In this document: piece by piece, positions 6,529 to 8,531 of the stretch
Layout of the letters: the number at the start of each line of letters is the position of its first letter
Position numbering within the stretch: the stretch's first letter is position 1
From: Candidatus Saccharimonadia bacterium
GTDB lineage: Bacteria; Patescibacteriota; Saccharimonadia; Saccharimonadales; Saccharimonadaceae
DNA length: 8,531 bases
Direction: 5' to 3'
Assembly: GCA_023257755.1 (NCBI GenBank)
Contig: JALRBM010000042.1
Coordinates: forward strand, 1-8,531
The notes under the pieces: model-generated
Database searches by the model: none
Seen by the model: the letters and a program-made list of their open reading frames with translations, nothing else
Told to the model about the DNA's origin: nothing
Program-made: the position numbers and the translations under genes

Positions 6529-7070
6529 TTTGATACCTTTTTCAAATAATATTGCAGTTCCATAATGCTGCCCTGGATGTCTTCGAGGGCACGATGGGCC
6601 TCCGGTTTGGCAAACTTTTTACCAAACTTACCTTCAAATACTACTTTCCAGGCGCTTACATCTAACATTCGATAGTGCAGCCGCTTATCGAGGCGATGCC
6701 ATTCGTTGGCGATAAACTTTCGATCCTGATGAACGGAATTGCCACCCAGCAACACTGGTTTTTCCGCATCAAAATACTCGTCTATAAATGACAGGATCTC
6801 GTTCTCGATTGTTCTCCCCGAGCGACCTTTTTCAAGATTTTGCGCAACCAGCGCGTCACGAACATCAGGAAACGCATCCCAAAATTCTTTCCCCACCTTC
6901 ATGCGTCGTTCCACAAGCCGCGGTCCGACCTTGATAACGGCCTCATATCGGGCAATTTCCTTAAAATCCCAGTCTGTCGCGATAGCGCCTACTTCCAGAA
7001 TACGATCCTCCACGGGATCCAAACCTGTCATTTCCAGGTCGATCCAGAGGATTTTTGCTTTTTTTGTCAT
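6525..7070 (-). CDS. orn: Oligoribonuclease (DEDDh 3'-5' exoribonuclease)
   Basis: Orn degrades 2-5 nucleotide RNA fragments to mononucleotides, the last step of RNA decay, and also clears pGpG where cyclic-di-GMP is used. The 181-residue length is typical. All DEDDh residues are visible: Asp11 and Glu13 in WIDLEMTGLDP, Asp116 in GGNSVHQDRKF, His159 in EAHRALEDI, and Asp164. The LHYRMLDVSA segment (131-140) is also conserved. The start ATG lies 6 bases after a TACAAT -10, with no SD. It is the first gene of a two-gene operon with the MmcQ/YjbR gene (4-base ATGA overlap). Confidence 0.96.
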   Translation of the reverse strand: MTKKAKILWIDLEMTGLDPVEDRILEVGAIATDWDFKEIARYEAVIKVGPRLVERRMKVGKEFWDAFPDVRDALVAQNLEKGRSGRTIENEILSFIDEYFDAEKPVLLGGNSVHQDRKFIANEWHRLDKRLHYRMLDVSAWKVVFEGKFGKKFAKPEAHRALEDIQGSIMELQYYLKKVSK

Positions 7071-7076
7071 AGATTT

Positions 7077-7082
7077 ATTGTA
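7077..7082 (-). promoter_or_regulatory. -10 element of the orn operon
   Basis: TACAAT on the minus strand ends 6 bases before the orn ATG, so the mRNA is predicted to be leaderless. The 30 bases upstream are AT-rich but hold no clear -35. Confidence 0.6.
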
Positions 7083-7160
7083 CCGTCTCGTTTTAAAAAC
7101 TTACATATTCTTAGCTGGAAAGATAAAAATAGGAAAATCTTCAACAAAGGTCTAGCCGGA

Positions 7161-7226
7161 GAAGCGCCAACTCGCTTCGTCCGATGGATGGGATACTCGC
7201 AGTTGGGCGAGGGAGCGAAGGGCTCC
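7161..7226 (-). other. Hairpins behind the GC-rich gene, with two alternative folds
   Basis: The 171-base gap 7071-7241 holds no credible gene. Its promoter-distal part is structured on the minus-strand RNA. GGAGC, CCTTC loop, GCTCC (7212-7226) is a 5-bp hairpin that begins 15 bases after the stop. Then CGCCCAACT (7201-7209) can pair with AGTTGGCG (7165-7172). Alternatively GAAGCG and CGCTTC (7161-7178) close a hairpin whose loop is exactly the AGTTGG used in the other pairing. A pseudoknot or a switch is therefore possible. No T-run follows directly, so termination is uncertain. Confidence 0.35.
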
Positions 7227-7241
7227 TTGGGGGCAGCGGCG

Positions 7242-7628
7242 TCAGGGCCGGCGGAAGTCCACACCACCGTGGATGTCGCCCGCCATGATGGAGAGCCCGG
7301 TGTTGCCGGTGAGGGTGTTGGAAACACCACCGCCAGCGTTGACTCCCAGCACGCGCGCGATGGCGATCATCTCCTTGACCATGGCGGCCATGAAGCTGCC
7401 GAAGGCCGTGGCGATGTGTGTCGGCACTTCCCCGAGGTCGATCTCGCGGAGCTCGTCGAACTCCTCGGCCGTGACCGCTTCGGCCCGCTCCTTGGACGCG
7501 TACAACACGGCCACGCCGTCCAAGGCGTGGTACACCCACGTCCGGCCGGTCTCCGCCACCTCGATCATGTAGGCCAGCGGGCGGCGACCGGTGATGCAGG
7601 CGTAGAAACGCAGTTCAATCCCGCTCAC
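7242..7628 (-). CDS. Very GC-rich orphan gene, actinobacterial-like tail motif
   Basis: Starting at GTG (7626-7628), 8 bases after GGAG, the protein has 128 residues. An earlier in-frame start would add a tail with AT-rich codons and no SD. The N-terminal half has mixed strands (LRFYACITGRRPLAYMIEV). The middle is helical and acidic (EEFDELREID, then FMAAMVKEMIAIARVLG). The end reads SNTLTGNTGLSIMAGDIHGG plus VDF. That Asn-Ser/Thr-Gly ... Gly-x-Ile-His-Gly-Gly-Val pattern resembles short motifs that I recall in many Actinobacteria proteins, including regulatory and conflict-type ones. Codons end almost always in G or C. Three 60-base lines counted by hand gave 63-70% GC, against 38% for a line of the adjacent transposase. 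I do not recognise a full-length family. Transfer from a high-GC actinobacterium is a reasonable inference. Confidence 0.65.
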   Translation of the reverse strand: MSGIELRFYACITGRRPLAYMIEVAETGRTWVYHALDGVAVLYASKERAEAVTAEEFDELREIDLGEVPTHIATAFGSFMAAMVKEMIAIARVLGVNAGGGVSNTLTGNTGLSIMAGDIHGGVDFRRP

Positions 7629-7636
7629 AGCACACA

Positions 7637-7640
7637 CTCC
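7637..7640 (-). promoter_or_regulatory. Shine-Dalgarno that decides the GTG start at 7628
   Basis: GGAG lies 8 bases before the GTG. The region upstream is AT-rich and non-coding in style, while codons after the GTG switch at once to GC-rich use. Confidence 0.5.
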
Positions 7641-7671
7641 AAATCCGTATGGGCTTGCTGTTCCACCTATT

Positions 7672-7698
7672 ACCATAACATATTTATATATTTTACAA
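7672..7698 (-). promoter_or_regulatory. Possible promoter of the GC-rich gene
   Basis: On the minus strand TTGTAA (7693-7698) and TATGGT (7672-7677) are spaced by 15 bases, each a 4 of 6 match. The spacing is short and the area is AT-rich, so chance matches are likely. A leader of roughly 35-40 bases would result. Confidence 0.25.
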
Positions 7699-7720
7699 CT
7701 ATTCTTAAGGTAATTATCCC

Positions 7721-7750
7721 TTGACAACAAGTATACAGACAGTGTACACT
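7721..7750 (+). promoter_or_regulatory. Promoter of the transposase gene
   Basis: A perfect -35 TTGACA (7721-7726) is separated by 18 bases from the -10-like TACACT (7745-7750), which ends 6 bases before the ATG at 7757. It is the only promoter here with a perfect -35, and no SD follows, so a leaderless transcript is predicted. Confidence 0.65.
7741..7750. repeat. Perfect 10-bp palindrome over the transposase -10
   Basis: AGTGTACACT equals its own reverse complement and covers the whole -10 hexamer, with a GTATAC palindrome 4 bases upstream (7731-7736). A repressor bound here would block transposase transcription. It could also belong to the element's terminal sequence. Confidence 0.35.
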
Positions 7751-7756
7751 AGTAGT

Positions 7757-8531
7757 ATGAATGAAAATTTTACAATTTCTGACTTCATGCGACGGTTTCC
7801 CGATAACGATGCGTGCTTAGAGAAGATTAAATTAGACCGTTTTGGCGAACAAAGTATTTGCGCTAAATGCAGGAAAGAAAGTCGCTTTTACAAAGTTGCA
7901 GGACGAACTGCGTATGCCTGTCAGTTCTGTGGTAATCATATTTACCCTCTAGCAGGTACTATCTTTGACAAGACTACTACGCCGCTCACTTCTTGGTTTT
8001 ATGCTATTTATCTTATGGCACAAACTCGAGCCGGTATTTCTGCCAAACAGCTTGAGCGTGAATTAGGCGTAACTTACAAAACCGCATGGCGTATGTTCAA
8101 TCAAATACGTAAGCTCATGGCTGATGACAATGACCTGCTCAATGGTGACGTTGAGGTTGACGAGGCATACTTTCACCCAAACCCACAAAAACGGAGCAGC
8201 GCTCAGGCTCATAAATCTGAGGCTGTGTTTGGTATGGTTGAGCGTGGTGGTCGCGCTCGCGTTAAGCATGTTAAAAGTACCGGTGTTCGTGTCTTACAAC
8301 CTACAATAGCTAAGAATGTGGCGCCGACTGCAAGAGTGTACTCAGACGAGCACGGCTCGTATCGAACGCTTAACCGCAGAGGCTTTAAACACTGAACAAT
8401 TAACCACTCCCTAAGGCAATACGTGGACGGCGCCGTCCATACTCAGAATGTTGAGAACTTATGGTCAAACATCAAGCGCGGTATAACCAGCGTTTACCGT
8501 CACGTTGACCCGCAATACTTGCAATCATACG
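7757..8531 (+). pseudogene. IS1595-family transposase with in-frame TGA, 3' end outside window
   Basis: The enzyme would cut and join IS ends with an RNase-H-fold DDE site. The N-terminal zinc ribbon has Cys35, Cys38, Cys55 and Cys58. The typical YPLAGTIFDKTTTPLTSWF segment and a helical HTH-like region (about 94-120) follow. The first catalytic Asp is Asp135 in DVEVDEAYF and the second is Asp197 in VYSDEHGSY. A TGA at 8393-8395 (codon 213) interrupts the frame, and the same frame then continues with family-typical TINHS and QNVENLWSNIKRG. The third catalytic acid, Glu233, therefore lies beyond the stop. Unless the stop is read through, the product lacks a complete active site. The start at ATG 7757 is chosen because the upstream in-frame TTG is the -35 box itself. 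Codons are much more AT-rich than in the neighbours. Confidence 0.85.

Larger units (their letters stand above)
7721..8531 (+). mobile_element. IS1595-type insertion sequence, left part
   Basis: The element is defined by its transposase. The right end is outside the window, so inverted repeats and the target duplication cannot be compared, and the left boundary is uncertain (somewhere in about 7640-7750). It lies head to head with the GC-rich gene at 7242-7628. Confidence 0.55.

Noticed and set aside
7141..7539. Minus-strand open frame of 132 codons in the GC-rich region, and a plus-strand frame at 7273-7572
   Set aside because: The first translation is mostly Arg, Gly and His, and neither has a start signal; these are shadows of the 7242-7628 gene, whose frame has balanced residues and an SD.
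6840..7724. Long plus-strand open frame of 294 codons
   Set aside because: It runs across the orn start, the structured gap and the whole GC-rich gene on the other strand. It changes composition at each border and has no start signal.
7242..7730. 162-codon version of the GC-rich gene starting at 7730
   Set aside because: The extra 34 codons are AT-rich and would overlap the transposase -35. Codon use changes sharply at the SD-led GTG at 7628.
1334..7738. Identical 9-mer AGTATACAG at 1334-1342 and 7730-7738
   Set aside because: Both lie in promoter regions and are AT-rich, -10-like sequences. One shared 9-mer with different surroundings is not evidence for a common regulator or IS end.
7721..7756. 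Upstream TTG start that would add 12 residues to the transposase
   Set aside because: That TTG is the first triplet of the TTGACA -35 box, there is no SD, and the zinc ribbon spacing fits the ATG at 7757.
8393..8395. Global UGA recoding (genetic code 25)
   Set aside because: TGA ends orn and the 7242 gene at sensible places, and no other internal TGA was needed in any gene read here.

Overview
The window reads as a compact bacterial chromosome segment, most likely from the Candidate Phyla Radiation (Patescibacteria) and perhaps Saccharibacteria (TM7). The case rests on small housekeeping proteins, a primase whose zinc ligands are all replaced, an archaeal-like P-loop kinase, overlapping genes, and leaderless-looking promoters. 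The phylum is an inference: there is no rRNA or other firm marker here.

Layout. On the left (1-1325, minus) lies the N-terminal 441 codons of DNA polymerase I, cut by the window edge. It diverges from a P-loop nucleotide kinase of the UPF0200 type (1387-1959, plus). Next is an unrecognised small protein with high third-position GC, its own SD-led start and hairpins behind it (2017-2367, plus). Facing it is a minus-strand operon: dnaG primase (3770-5497), rpoD sigma factor (2779-3777, 8-base overlap) and a 110-residue protein with a sigma-region-4-like helix-turn-helix (2447-2779, 1-base overlap). A single-pass membrane protein (5582-6193, plus) diverges from dnaG and shares its CTAG stop with a MmcQ/YjbR protein (6190-6528, minus), which follows oligoribonuclease (6525-7070, minus, ATGA overlap). 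The right end carries an AT-rich gap with hairpins (7071-7241), a very GC-rich orphan gene (7242-7628, minus) and an IS1595-family transposase (7757 onward, plus). The transposase is interrupted by an in-frame TGA and runs off the right edge.

How it fits together. The core is information processing: replication (PolA, DnaG), transcription initiation (RpoD and its small partner) and RNA-fragment turnover (Orn). The right end and the 2017 gene look accessory. Four first-in-transcript genes have a -10-like hexamer ending exactly 6 bases before ATG, which predicts leaderless mRNAs. Operon-internal genes and the two GC-rich orphans instead have Shine-Dalgarno sequences or overlaps. RpoD keeps the canonical -10 and extended -10 reading residues, which agrees with the promoters seen. 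There is no gene-free stretch over 300 bases, and I saw no tRNA, rRNA or CRISPR array.
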